Origin: Opisthorchis felineus
Lineage: Eukaryota > Platyhelminthes > Trematoda > Opisthorchiida > Opisthorchiidae
DNA length: 64,000 nucleotides
Assembly: GCA_004794785.1 (NCBI GenBank)
Contig: SJOL01001804.1
Span: 920,622 to 984,621, forward strand
Reading direction: 5' to 3'
In this document: one piece after another, positions 50,306-62,665 of the stretch
How positions within the stretch are numbered: position 1 is the first letter of the stretch
Layout: every line of letters starts with the position of its first letter
The notes under the pieces: model-generated
Seen by the model: the letters and a program-made list of their open reading frames with translations, nothing else
Told to the model about the DNA's origin: nothing
Database searches by the model: none
Made by a program: the position numbers and the translations under genes

Positions 50306-50884
50306 CTTAGGCAGGATATGGCGCCAGTCATCGTCCAATCATTTCAAGTTGTCACGTTTTGACTGGCTCCTCGCGTGACGACTTCTCGGATAACTAGTAT
50401 ATCTCGGAACGCGGCGACTTCAGCTACTACAAGCGGAAGAATACTATTCACTATTTCAGTGCACTCCACCTCCACCAGAGGGTGGCATGGGCTTGGAAGA
50501 ATGAATTGGAAAAACATTGATCGGCGAGAAGAGTTCAATATAGACAATCTGGATGGCTCAGCAAGCAAATGAAATTGTTTCATCCTTCCAGAAGTTGGCT
50601 CACTCAATCGCAGAAATTCGTTTTGAAATGCACTGCGGCAGACTTGTCTTACACTGAAGATTCTAAGTTGACAGGAGGCGAATATGTGTAGAAAATAGGA
50701 AGCGGCCTTAATGCTCGTGTGTTACTCCAACTTTGACGCACCTGATTCAGCCGTTATCAAGTTCCATCTCGCTTTCTCAGAAACCCTCCCCCTTCGCCAT
50801 TCCAACTGCTTTCTCCAGGGGTAAAAATAAACGTGTTGTTAGTTTGATAGTGGTTTGAGATTTGGTAATTTTCAAGAAGGTTTC
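50306..50884. other. Spacer between two SINE copies
   Basis: No gene recognised. Overlapping ORFs of 65-87 codons on both strands have no similarity I recognise. Confidence 0.5.
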
Positions 50885-51045
50885 ATCCTGTAAGGCAAGC
50901 CAATCTATACTGAAGAGCCCAGCAGCATTGTACACCTGTTTCATCCTTACCGAGGGTCCTCAGCAGTGGGCATCTCACGCAATCCAGAGTTTCCGACCGT
51001 TTACCTTCCGACCAGCGGTTGAACATTTGATCACCAGCGGCTAAG
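50885..51045 (-). mobile_element. tRNA-headed hammerhead SINE, copy 3
   Basis: Minus strand: TAGCCGCTGGTGATCAAATG head, then body and tail (GGCTTGCCTTACAGG) matching copies 2 and 4. Same orientation as copy 2, about 740 bp away. Confidence 0.7.
50925..50968 (-). ncRNA. Decayed hammerhead in SINE copy 3
   Basis: CUGAUGA has become CUGAGGA (core change). GAAAC and the GUA triplet remain. Stem I has one mismatch. Predicted inactive. Confidence 0.6.
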
Positions 51046-54000
51046 GTAAAGGAGCACCTTATTAGTTTCGTTAAATTGGGCAGTTGGATATTGGTGTTCA
51101 TAATCTGTCTTGCACTTCCAAGCTGAGACATTGGTTCATCACGTGCAACTCTCAAACTGGTAATTCATCATATCGTTTTGAGAACATAATTGCTGGTGAG
51201 CACGATCGATAAAAAGGCGCGCGTGACAGTAAAAATGGAAACCTAATATCGTGTCCGTTCCTGACTCCTTATCAGTCCACAGCCCAAAAACATTGATTAG
51301 TAGTCACAGACTTTTGTGCATTCAACAGAAAAAGTCAATAACTATATAGGCTCAGACAGACTCCTTTTAAGTGATGATTTCCTAATTTCCGTAAAGTCGG
51401 AATGATGGAATAATACCCAGTGACTTTAATGACGTTGATCACTCAGTATTCCGAACGGTTTTTGACGCGCGGAGTTTACAGGTATCCTGGACTTGGATAT
51501 GTCAGCCTGGAGAAGGTTGTAGGATTACTTTTACACACAATAATTGTAGGTGGTTGCGGGAAGCGTAGAATTGGAATTTACATCACTGTTGCTTGAACAG
51601 TCTTCCTCGTATCCTGTCAGGCATTTGTGCTGGTTGGTTCATACCAAAGACGAGAGGCAGTGTAAGAAACAGGATACTGACACCAGGATGAGAGTCTTTA
51701 CCTTGCACTTTTATTTCAGTTGGCCTCAAGCATGGCATGGAAAAGCTATTTAGGTATCCAAAATTAACCCAGTACAAGGCAAGTGCTACGATGTCAGGGG
51801 CCAGACAGATCACCTTCTCTGTAGACACATGGTTTAGTCTCACTCTACCAATCTCATTTCGCGCAAAAGTTGCACTAGTCTTGAGGACACAGAATCTCAG
51901 CTCACACTCAACCATCGAACTACCAGCGATCGCGTTAATGAGGTAGCGGCAGTTTGCACAGCAGTCACCAAAGTAAGTTCATGTCTTGATGAGCACACGA
52001 CTGTTGGACATTCCACCCTGCGTAGCTTAGTGCAAACTCACACCCCTTAACGATAATGCACAGGCTAAGTTTTGCAATCGTACTTGCCAGTTTCTCAGTT
52101 ACACACTGCCCTTCAGTATTTGTATGTCCTAACAGTACAGATATACGGAAAGGTGACAGGGAAGAAATTTGGTCTGGTGTTTCAGGCTCTTCCCAACAAA
52201 ATGTCCTACACTGAGTCGACGTTCATAATTCAGAGATTTGGACGTCGAACCAATAACGTCATTCACAAAGGCAGTTTCCAGGAAAAATTTCATACAGGAC
52301 TTCGAAAAATCGGGTGCCATGAGTTTAACGCACACGGTGACTTCAGGATCACCCGAACCTGATTTGGCTGCGTTTACTTACAATACTTTGCTATTATCGG
52401 AGCCTTAAATTGATGCAGGACGTGAGGATTTGCGTGGAATTTTTCCTAAGGCTGCCCTGTGAAAGATATCAGGTCCAGTATGCTGCATGGAAGCCGCATT
52501 GTTTTGCTGGGGCTCCTGTTCGACGTTCGTTTTCATCATGAGTGACCGGGCTTGTGCCAGCGACATCCCTCACAACGTAGCAGGCTGATCTACCTAAACA
52601 TGTCAGGCTAAACTGTGCTCACCTTGACTTGGTACAAAGATACTATTTGGGGCAATATGAAGCCAAGTTAAACCTCCGCTTTCTAAGGAGTGGTGTGAGT
52701 CAAAGAACTGTGTTCGCAAAGCTACAGTTATCACCTATGAAGAGTTAGGCTGCAGATATTTTCCCCCCATCTGTTTCTTTATCCTACAATTTGCTTGTTT
52801 TATCTATTCAATAGTGTGTGGCAAACCCAATGGATGTTACATTTTGCTCCGAAGTAGACAGACTATTCACTGCATTTCAATCATTGCTCAGGGACCTGAG
52901 TAGGAGTTTGTTGAATAGGTTTCGCTAGATGGTCATTTATTCTGCAGCTGACTTCAGTTTCAATCCCAATTTGGCTTTTGTGGACCAGGCCTAAAGCAGC
53001 TTTTAAAGAATGGTGAACTGTTTTGCTTTCGCCAAACGGGAAATTCCTCATTCCGTTTTCCTCATGTTTTCAACACTTATCCATGATGCGAATAAGTGGC
53101 TGATTCTGGAGTACTGAGCAATTCTTACTTCTTTAATTAGCGGCCTGAATGGACAAGAAAATAATTGAAAGTTTCGTCCTTTTCAGTGGCCTGCCGCTTT
53201 GTCTGCGAATTAATTCCATCAAACCAGTCGATGCTTCTCAGGCTTGGTTTCCGCACATGTTCAGCTGTTTTTCCCGGCATTTACGGTTACTATTTGTGCC
53301 ACTCCTCTGCAGTGGTTCGGACGGGTCATAGTGTGCTAAATGTAAGCCAGATGATGTTGGTACTACAACATGATGTTAAGGTCTTTCAGACAGTTTACAC
53401 TAAACTTTGTGCCTTCTTAGCCAGGGTGTCACTGCCGTATATTTAACAAGTATGTGCTACACTTCAAAGTCAGCCACTTACATCAATCTTGTGGCGCACG
53501 TCACTCAAACTCAATGGGGTGATGGTGCGAAAACTGGGCAGGCAGTCGAAGTCCCAATACGTGATCGTCCAAGAACGCATCAACCGAACTATTACTAAAA
53601 ATATCTCGGCAAAGGGAGGTTGCTACTATTGGGACCTGGCTGAACAACGGTACAGACTTGTCTTTGTCGTCCTGGTGCTAGGTAGTCGCTTCAACAGAAA
53701 ACATGTCCGGGAACTTTCTTACAAAGCACCTTTTGGCAAACCACGAACCATGTTTTAGTCAGATCCGGAACGTCGGTCGCATGCCTTTTGAGCTTCACTG
53801 CAACCACCTCTCCAGAGGGAAATCTCAGAACAGACGGTGTGACTTTGGAAGACCATTGTTGCCACAGACCACGCAGTGGTTCATTACTACTGGTACTACA
53901 GTTGGTTAAACCATTTTCCGCAACTGTTCAATGAGAATTAGGTTTTTGTTTAAACTCAGAGTGTCTCTTATCATTCCTATCCTTACTGAGCGGAATGACA

Positions 54001-57000
54001 GTGGTGCGCTGTCGCTGGATGATAGGTGTAGTGGTTTTAACTGAGGACCATTTCTATGCGACCTTATGAGACAGCAGAAGTAGCTTCACCATGACATCCA
54101 AACATAGCATATAAAATAACGCAGCACGTTTGTCATCCGTATTGTAATCGGACGATAACAGAAGGCAGTCCATTACCAGATTTGTGAAACAGAATGAACT
54201 TGTGAATGATGTCGTCAGTTTTTTGACGAAACACAAAGACAACCTGAAAAGCATGATCGGCCGGGAAACGGCCAGTATGGAACAGCTAGGTCCAAGATTA
54301 AGCGACCTAGTCTACAGAGGGCACTCGCTTGTTTACATCACTAATCTTAGTTATTCCTACCCAACTCAGACTCTTTAATGCGTCTAAGAATTGGAAGATT
54401 CAGCGACTGAGTGCTTTCCAGGCATGGATACCGGTAGTCAGTGTTCGAATGTGTCAGCACCTGGTATAAATGTTTTCTACGAGTAGCATTTGAGCAGGAG
54501 TTAGCTGATTTGTGCGCCGAGCTGGTTTGCAAACGTTTCGCCGCCATACATGACTGTAGTGCTGTTATTTCTACCTGCGTTTGTGTAATACATAAGGAGA
54601 ATACGGGTCTTCTTATCTGATAGCTTCTCTGAGGATTAGGTTGCACGTAATCTGATTGGTCCGCTTTATATATGTGTCGCATTAAGCTCCGATTCTGTCA
54701 CATTTGATTGATTTGCTGAATACCTTCATTTCAGTAGCTCTTTTCTCTTAGTTCGATCGGTCCGTTTACTTTTCTTGTGTGCTGAGTATCGGTACTTCTT
54801 TCTAACATTTGATTGATCAGTCGAATACACGATTTTAGCAGTACTGTTTATTTCATCGGCTCGTTCGCTGCTCCTGTTGCGTTGTGGTCCGATTTTCTGG
54901 CTTTGGCCGGTTTGTAGGGTACCCTACTGTTTACTTTCGTTATTTTTGTCTTTGTATCTGCTGGTTCACGTACACTCCAGTGATCCTGATTTAATTGGTT
55001 GGGTTTCGTGCCACCTTAATACCTTCTATTGAAGTCCCCTGTGGTTTTGTTTGTCGGTTCGGGCTTAGGGTTTCCGGAGTTAGTTTCCCCATAATAGGTT
55101 AACATAGTGATTCCATCTCAGTGATTGTTTACGGATTTCACAGTTGGGCATCAGGCCTTTGTAAATTTAGCTTCATTCTTTTTGTCTGGATTAGTGTGTG
55201 AGTTGACTCCAGTTAAATCTGTGTCCCTCACCTACGGAAACGAGTGAGAATTTATAGTGTCTGACGCACTCTCCTATGTTCACTACCTCAGCTGTGCGAA
55301 GCAGTTGGTGAGTGGGAAATCTATCAATAAACTAACCGAGGGATCACTTTCGTGTATAACCATCTGATTAGCCTCAATAAGGACGTATGCCTGAGCTTCT
55401 TGTGATCACTTTATTTGCAATGACCGGTCAGACTTGTTCAGTCTTCTGACGGCTCAGCTTAATTTGTCCCTTCCAATTAACACGGCAGCTCAATACTACG
55501 AGTTGAAATTCACCTCAAAATACATAATATTTCGTAACACATGCCACCATCACAGTCATGGTTTTCTAAACAGTCCATTACGGCAAACGAATTGCTCCAG
55601 CATCTTTGCGCTTGAAATTTTTCACAGTTTAGCACACAACTGGGGCAAGATATTTTATGAGAATCGGTGACAGCCAGTGACTGTTTGCTCTCATGAAGAA
55701 TGTTTCTTGTGAAATGTGAAATATTTTTAAAAGATACCAAACATATACCCAAACATGCTGCCTGGTCTAGTAATGATCTCCATCTCCCTAAAAATGCATT
55801 TAGTGATTTCCATCAGATTGCTGAAAATGACCTTTGAAAACGAGGCAGCAAAACTCAGGGAACCAGCATCTGACATATAGAAAAAGTCTTGAGCTAAGCT
55901 AGACTGGTAAAGGTTATTTTACAAGCTGAATTTTACGCGCGCAAGCAAAACATAAGTTGTCTTTTGGTGAATAATGTGACGTTTGTTAAAATTTTTTAAA
56001 ACCATGGCCTCATTGTCAACACGGTTTGGTTGTATCTTCCGGCGGGGGGGGGGGAGTTCGATCGTTTGAGTCTGTTTCCAGGCCAGTCATTTCGCTCGTG
56101 TTGCGTGTTGTTGTACTGCTCAATTCAGTAGTTTGCCTAGTGAGATTAAACAGCCTTTCCGGTCAGGAGCCAACTAAGTAGGTCTAGTGTCTCTGTATAA
56201 GCGGTCTAAACTTGTGGTGGGGTTCGGTCATACGTGAAGAAAAGGCACCTAAGCTTGCGGGTGATAAGTATTACAAACAAGAGTAGTAAATGAAAACTTG
56301 CTTGCTGAGCTTCACAAGGTTTGTCGCCATTGTGAGTGTGCTGCTGAGTGAGCACTGAAAGGTCGTGACGTTCGCAGATCAGTTGTGACTCATGGGAAAC
56401 AAGCCATCCACACTAATACTATTTCGCAACACCGCTGTTAGGTGAAAACGTTACGCTTACACCACTGTAGCATATTAAGGGGATCGAAGTTCGATCGGAA
56501 GGCATTTGCATGCGCAAGAAAGTTACGATGTTCTGTCCGTTAACTGGAACTGTGCATTTTATTTGAAGCTTCGGGAATGAACTATTACTTGGCCAGTAAA
56601 AATAAACCGGTCCAGTGGAAATGGTGGATCAAGATTGATCGCGTGTATACTTTTGTTTCCACAGCTGGTCATAAATCGAACGTAAGTTACGCCTGGAACT
56701 TTTTGTTAGAGTTTTGCACCTAACATCTGGTCAAAAGTTGGGATCTGTATAAATATATTGTTGCTACAGGACTTGCTTCGGCTGGATTACTTTACCATCC
56801 AACTCAGAAAAATTTTGCCACACTGAATGCTAGTCTAGAATGACAGAGTTGATCCGTTTTGGGTGTTCAAACTTGTTATAAATTAAGGGGTGCATAAAAT
56901 GTTTACATGAAACTTGCAGACACATAAAACAAGAACGAAATGATACTTTAGTCGTGTAAGTCGCTCACATGAATTTTTCATTTCATGACCTTTTCTTCTT

Positions 57001-60000
57001 TATTTGGAGATGTAAATGCAATAGCTCTCAAACTCAAGCGGTTTTGTTCTTAGCTCTGAAAAACTATTGCCGCAATTTACTGAAGTTGCCCGTTAGAGGT
57101 TCGCCGATCTATTCGGTTTTTTGTGTGCAAATTGCATCAGGGTTTGAAATGTCCTCTGCACTGACATCCAAATAATTGATAAGTACGAATCGGTCCCTAA
57201 CAATCCATTGGCCGAATCTCAGTGACATGAAAATCAATTAATTGTAGAGTGTTATGTGGAATTATTGAGTCATAATACATCATTGTAGGATGAGATGTTT
57301 AAATCGATTGAAATGCTTTCTATTTGACCAACTTAGTAGGTGGGAAAGAACGTAATCATAAAAGAATGGTCACCTTACTTCATTCAATAAAAACACCAGA
57401 CTAATGAAAACATGCAAACGAATCAGTCTACCGCACGCATACAGCATTGGAACACTACTTGTGAGTAGGTACGCATGACCCGCTAACAACCTGATATGCA
57501 TAAATTTATCCGACCGGATGACACGTGCGACTGAGGGACTCGAGCGACTTCAAAGTCGTGTACAAGAGGGATACCAAACCGAGTCCGTCTACCAAATACA
57601 GTGCTGTAATTGTGAAACCGGAGAAATGATGAAACTAGTGGATAGCTACGCGTAGAGGCTGTTGAGCATGAAAGGAACGCAAATTTCCACCCCACAGTTC
57701 TACTCAGCTCCGCAGACCTAAAACACGTCCGCAGTTTCACTTCATGTCGTGGCAGAAATCCACACGGTTCGCTCTGTTCAAGCGAAAATGGGCGATAGGC
57801 GGAAAATTGCTATACAGAACTCTTAACCGTTCATTATCAACCCGCATGTGTCAACCGAATTGATGGTCTGTAACTGTCTGCCATCTGAACAGGACTGATC
57901 AACAGTAAAAAATGAACATTGCGATGTGATTCCATTGACCTCAATACAACACACACATCCAAACATGAATCTAAGCAACCAGATTAGTGCATAGAATGTT
58001 GCCTGTGTCAATTTTGTCCATGTGGTTTTGATCATTTTCCCCGTGCTGAAGGTTGATCGAATTGATCAAAGCGTCGCCAACTACTAACCTACTCAATTTG
58101 GTACATACAAAGCTCAAACTACATGCGTGGTGGCTTCGATATGAATACTATCAAACACTTTCTAGTTAGTTTAGCTTATGCATTAAAGCTGGTATAGAAT
58201 CTGATGATGATCACCAGCGAGCTCCCGATAATTATCAGGACGCGGGCTTGACGTTTTACTAAGTGCCACCTGTAAAGCAGTCGACTGTAAAACAAATTCG
58301 CCTCATACAAATTGTCGGCGGTATCCAAAACGAGGGGCTATATCACTGTATCTTAGTGCTTGCGCTCTTGTAGATGTTAACACAGATGGGTCGACAATTA
58401 TGCTTTCGTTAGCAGTATTAGTTCCTCCCAAGTTACGTGATTTCACTCCTTCAGCAGTCTGTTCGTTCGCCTAGAAAGTGGCTTGCATTCAGGGCATACA
58501 GAAATATTTTCGTCAACGTAACATTGTTCTCCTAGTATAATATGTTCCCTATAGGTAGGACGAAAACCTCCCAAATATTGCAAATTCTATTTCGAAGTTC
58601 ACTTATACGGCTTAGCTGTGGTGTCGTATGTACACTATTTGAGGACACTTTCTGTTGATATGCATCCAGGGTTGGTTCAAACTAGTTCACATTCAGTGAC
58701 ATGCTATTAACCATCTCATTGATCGCTGTCAGAGTTAAGTGAGACATTCTTGTTATGGCTATCAGCTAGCGGTTTTGCAGTTTCTGGATACGACGTTTCG
58801 TTCAGAATAACAGGAGATTTCTGTTGGTTGTTTTAGTGGGCAATTTACAGAACACTAAAATGGAGATGACAGAATGTACCTGGCATTATATGTCTCAAGG
58901 GTACTGTATGAGTGAAGCTAAGGTTAAGATTAGTATGCTTCAAAACTAACCAAATGTTGCAAAATGTCTCCACTATGCTACTAACAAATCAAACATTGTA
59001 GCGAGGCCGCCGTTTAACGTTGTAATGAATACTGTATTTCGTTGCGTGTCTTCGTGACAATCATCCACTGCTTCGTCTCCAATAGGAACCCAAGTATAGT
59101 AAGTCTCCTAGTGACAAGCCCTTTTAGCATTCAATGCCTTCTCATGGGAAATTGCTTTAGCGTACAGCCAATGAGACTGAGGGAAGCGGAATACAAACAG
59201 AAATAGCTTGCAAAGCCTATTCGTCCCTTAATGAGTTGACCACGCAGACTGAACCAATGACGCAGATAAACAAGTGTCTACCACGTCAGTCCGCCTAAAC
59301 GCAAGCATTCTATTTGTGTTTTATTCTACTTGGCCTTGCAGTAGCACTTTAAATCTGGCAAGTGTGTAGGGTGTAGCAACTTGTGCTCCTGAAATATTCA
59401 GGTTATTTGAAGCCGCGTGTAATACAACAGCGTCAAATACAAAATGAGCTATATGTTCCGCTTACTCGGTATCTGTTAGTGACTATTTACCCAAACTAGT
59501 CGTGTTGCAATCAAATGCAAATTTACTTCTTTCAACCTACAACCTATCAAGTAAAACCGCAGGCCACCGACAGATCAATGCGCAAACGTGCGGCTGGTTG
59601 GATATAGTAGTGAATTCTCTGATGGCCTGAATAGAGCTCCCGTGACTGCCAACAAGCCAGCAGACAGCCTAGTGTGCTGTCAGTCAGAACAATACAGAAG
59701 AACAAAAAGATGTTTTTCATTTCGGCTGGCAAAGTACGACCATATGACCCCCAAGGAAATGCCAGCTCCATTTGGCTCATACTGTAGTTCGTTACGCTAC
59801 ATTTCGTTGATACGTCAGAGGCATGATCAGGTATGTCGGCTACCTACCTTGACGCCATAGCTTCCGCGTACAGTGGCGCTTCCCGATCAGACGCTTCGGG
59901 TTGTACCAATCGTAAACGCTACCTTTCAGGATGCTGTTTCAAACATATCCCTAGGGAACCTGTTGCTGATGTTTGACAACCAGCATGCTACTTACGCCAC

Positions 60001-60807
60001 GGAGCTGCAAGGAGTGGATGTAGCTTCAGCTCCCTCAAGAGCTGGTGTGACCGTGGTACAATCTGATTCTGTACATGTAACGTCTCGAGCCAAATAGTTA
60101 TCATGTTCACAGTGTAAATACGTACGTTACCTCGACTTACCTCGACGTACTTACCTATCTATTTCCACTTTGCTCAACAAGCTGGAGGATGTCACATTCC
60201 ACTGCTATTACTGCTGTAATTTTCAATCCAAGTTGGCTCATTGCGTGTTTTTGAAGCAAACGCCTAGGGCAACTGTAACGGGGTAGATTTAATCTTCTCC
60301 CTCTCTCACATTCTATGAACAGTATGACCTCTAAAGAAACGAGATTTGTTTATAGGCGGAGGGGCACCGACTTATATCACCGGCGTTGTTTTTTATGACA
60401 TAGGATTACAAATCTGTCACAGAGATCCAAATGCATTTATTCGAAAGGAACGGTTTTAAGTAACATTCAACCATTGATGAAACATTGAGATAGCGTTTGA
60501 ACATGCCAGTAGAAAGCGGTGACTGAAGCGGCCTTGGAAATGTGATTCTCAGACATAGTTGCGTTGTCAGACCTCTGTCGTCTTTTTCTCCCTTAATATG
60601 ATTAGCTGCATCCGTATGACTGTAAAACAAATTCTGTTTTAAGCATGATTTTTGTCTCTGCTGAGCAACACGCTCCGTTATTCCTAACAATTTTAACGTA
60701 CACTGATCGCTCATCGTCGCCAAATACGTCACCCTTCATGTTTCGGAAATAGAAACGGCAAGCGAATCCTCGCATCAGATAAAACGATACATCTAAATAA
60801 CTTTGAC
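51046..60807. other. Intergenic-looking stretch, no gene recognised
   Basis: Many short ORFs, none recognised. Weak exon-like stretches at 53187-53340 and 59588-60097 did not give consistent phases or similarity. A run of 11 G lies at 56044-56054. A weak reverse-transcriptase-like reading occurs on the minus strand at 54347-54682. Confidence 0.5.
56044..56054. repeat. Poly-G run
   Basis: Eleven consecutive G. Confidence 0.9.
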
Positions 60808-61230
60808 ATGAAAAACTATCCTCTGTTGGTGTTTCTCAGTGTTTTGTTCATGTCTTATCCCAGACGAAGCCATTCGTAAGTATTTTTCATTCGTGTTTCG
60901 CCATGTGACCCACACAACACTGAAGCGATCTTAATCATAATAAACTAAAACAGAAACCTAGCACTATGTATACGTTTTTCTCATTTTTGAGTACATCAAA
61001 ATAGACCACATGTTAGGAAAAGTTTTACCCCAATGCGCTTAAAATACGTGCTCTCTGCCGCGTTCAAAGCGCGCTTTTAGTGTTAAACTCCTATACAGCT
61101 ATTGTTTACAAGAACGATCAGGAACGTTGATTACAGCGAGGAAGGCGTTGCAAGTTGTCCTAACTATTGCTACCAGAGGTGTAAGAATTCATTCGTTGAG
61201 AGCCAGAAGCGGTCACTCCTGGAGGGCTAA
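60808..61230 (+). CDS. Candidate two-exon gene for a very small secreted Cys-containing peptide
   Basis: Proposed exons are 60808-60875 and 61137-61230, separated by a 261-bp intron. Exon 1 starts at an ATG with purine at -3 and encodes a short signal-peptide-like sequence (MKNYPLLVFLSVLFMSYP) ending exactly at a consensus GTAAGT, phase 2. Exon 2, after a weak acceptor (TTACAG), gives 30 residues including CPNYCYQRC (C-x3-C-x3-C), then a basic stretch and TAA. Total 53 codons. An alternative acceptor at 61080 (TTTTAG), also phase-compatible, opens a different 64-residue frame, so exon 2 is uncertain. No family is recognised. Flatworms do have many small secreted proteins on tiny exons, but a chance combination is possible. 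Confidence 0.25.
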
Positions 61231-61839
61231 AGAGAGGCTTTACTGCACTGAGCGGAATGAAGTGTACTCTTCATGATAAGAGACTGCGCTACAAAAAGAC
61301 TCAGGGTCATATTTAGGCTAACTACGCACTTTCGGATGACGGGAGACACGAGATCTCACAGATTCATTCTGTAAACACCGAGGCTTTTCACACTGCTGTA
61401 TTTCGGCTTCCGCAAGCAACTGGAAACACATTCCAAAACTATAGGGCTCCACAACTGTGACTTGTGTTGTTTCGTTTTGGGAGAGAAAGTCTCCCTCTTC
61501 TACTGCTTAGGATCAATGGAAAGACAAGTATTGATTTGTTCCAATTTAGGCTTTCTGCCTCCTTGTGAGAGGTATGCTGTTTTCAGACAACTTGCACAAT
61601 ATGTACAATGGGTTTCACAAATTATTGTCATGCGTGAATATGCCAACATCACAATTATACCAATTGGCGAAAAAATGACCCTTACCTCGATCTGGTATTG
61701 TGTTTAGACTTACAGTTAGCGGAGTCATAAGTCTACCAAATAATATCGAGAAAAACTTTGCTGTTTGCAACGTTGTTGTCCGTTTCAGCCGAATCCGCTA
61801 TTGTTTTTGGCTATATTCTGTTTCCAAGTGAGAATTTAT
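61231..61839. other. No feature recognised
   Basis: One 81-codon ORF at 61462-61707 without recognisable similarity; nothing else seen. Confidence 0.5.
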
Positions 61840-61880
61840 CCTGTAAGTGAAGCCAGTTTATGCTGAAAAGCTGAGAAGCA
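61840..61880 (-). mobile_element. Fragment of hammerhead SINE tail
   Basis: The plus strand reads CCTGTAAGTGAAGCCAGTTT and continues to GAGAAGCA. It matches the reverse complement of the SINE 3' tail (as at 50142-50180) and breaks off just before the ribozyme. Confidence 0.7.
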
Positions 61881-62040
61881 TCTCAGAGGAAGAATAATTT
61901 CACAAGATGGTTGAACCTCCACCTGAGAACCCATCACTCAAGCAGCCAGTCAGCAAATGACCACGTGATATGGTTTCCGTGATTGAGGGATGAGTGGCAT
62001 TACATCCCCTCTAAGTGGAAGCTTATCACACTGCTGATCA

Positions 62041-62198
62041 GCCGCTCGTGGCTAAACGGTTAAGTGTTCAGCCATTGGCCGGAAAGTCTTAGATTCGAAG
62101 CTCATTGAGTTTCGTGAGATGCGCACTGCTGATCACCATCAGTAGGGGTGAAACAACCATACAGTGCTTCTCGGCTTTTGAGCATAGGTTGGCTTCAA
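62041..62198 (+). mobile_element. tRNA-headed hammerhead SINE, copy 4
   Basis: Best-preserved head: box A TGGCTAAACGG at 62049-62059 and a box-B-like AGATTCGAAGC at 62091-62101, giving an internal RNA polymerase III promoter layout. The hammerhead body and the TTCTCGGCTTTTGAGCATAG tail follow. The CTTACAGG end is missing, so the copy is 3'-truncated. Confidence 0.75.
62123..62167 (+). ncRNA. Decayed hammerhead in SINE copy 4
   Basis: Stem I is perfect (GCACUG at 62123-62128 with CAGUGC at 62162-62167) and GAAAC is present, but the core reads CUGAUCA instead of CUGAUGA and stem III is degraded. Predicted inactive. Confidence 0.6.
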
Positions 62199-62527
62199 TG
62201 ACGGGCGGTTTAGGTGCCATTGATAAATTCAGTCTTACTGCGCTGTGCATGCACTCTATTTCTACATCTTCGCCAGAAATATTGGTTAAAATGATCTTAC
62301 TAGAACATATAGAAGGCATACCGTTTGAACAGCACTTCCATCCTGACACAATTAACCTGGCTATTCCACATTAGACAGGTGAAGCACTGGACATGCGTCC
62401 TAATTGTCCTACCCGTGTCCTACCAATGCATACCCGTGGAGATCTCAAGATTTGAAGTTCGGAGGTCTGACGTACGGGCGGCCGTACCAACACTACTTTG
62501 ACAGCGCAAGTTAGATGCTCCTGAGTT

Positions 62528-62665
62528 TTCACGTCTGAAGAGGCGTGCGAGTTTGTGCTTAAGCGATTGAGCCACTTCACCCACCGCCTCGAAGGACGAT
62601 CTGTTACCTGTCCTGGTTGTGTCGATCGATTTAGCCGCCTGACAGGTTTGCCATTCGGGTAGCTC
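62528..62665 (-). repeat. Repeat homologous to 63640-63777 (upstream part of hammerhead repeat family)
   Basis: Minus strand shares GAGCTACC / GCGCTACC, AATCGAT.GACACAACCAG, GAGGCG and CGCCT.TTCAGAC in the same order as 63640-63777. Downstream it keeps TGCGCTG, but the ribozyme itself is not recognisable. Confidence 0.6.

Noticed and set aside
53187..53340. Stretch with a good acceptor (TTTTCAG) and a GTAAGC donor
   Set aside because: Two frames are open, neither resembles a known protein, and no partner exon was found.
59588..60097. Two adjacent plus ORFs separated by a 43-bp GT-AG segment that looks like a micro-intron
   Set aside because: The donor is phase 0 but the second ORF needs phase 1; joining in phase 0 stops after a few codons, and no similarity is recognised.
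61081..61278. Alternative second exon for the small secreted gene (64 residues after TTTTAG at 61080)
   Set aside because: Not excluded, but the frame is Arg-rich and without the cysteine pattern; kept only as an alternative to the Cys-containing reading.
62041..62110. tRNA gene
   Set aside because: Box A and box B are present, but the acceptor and anticodon arms do not form a proper cloverleaf and the sequence continues into the SINE body; it is a tRNA-derived head.
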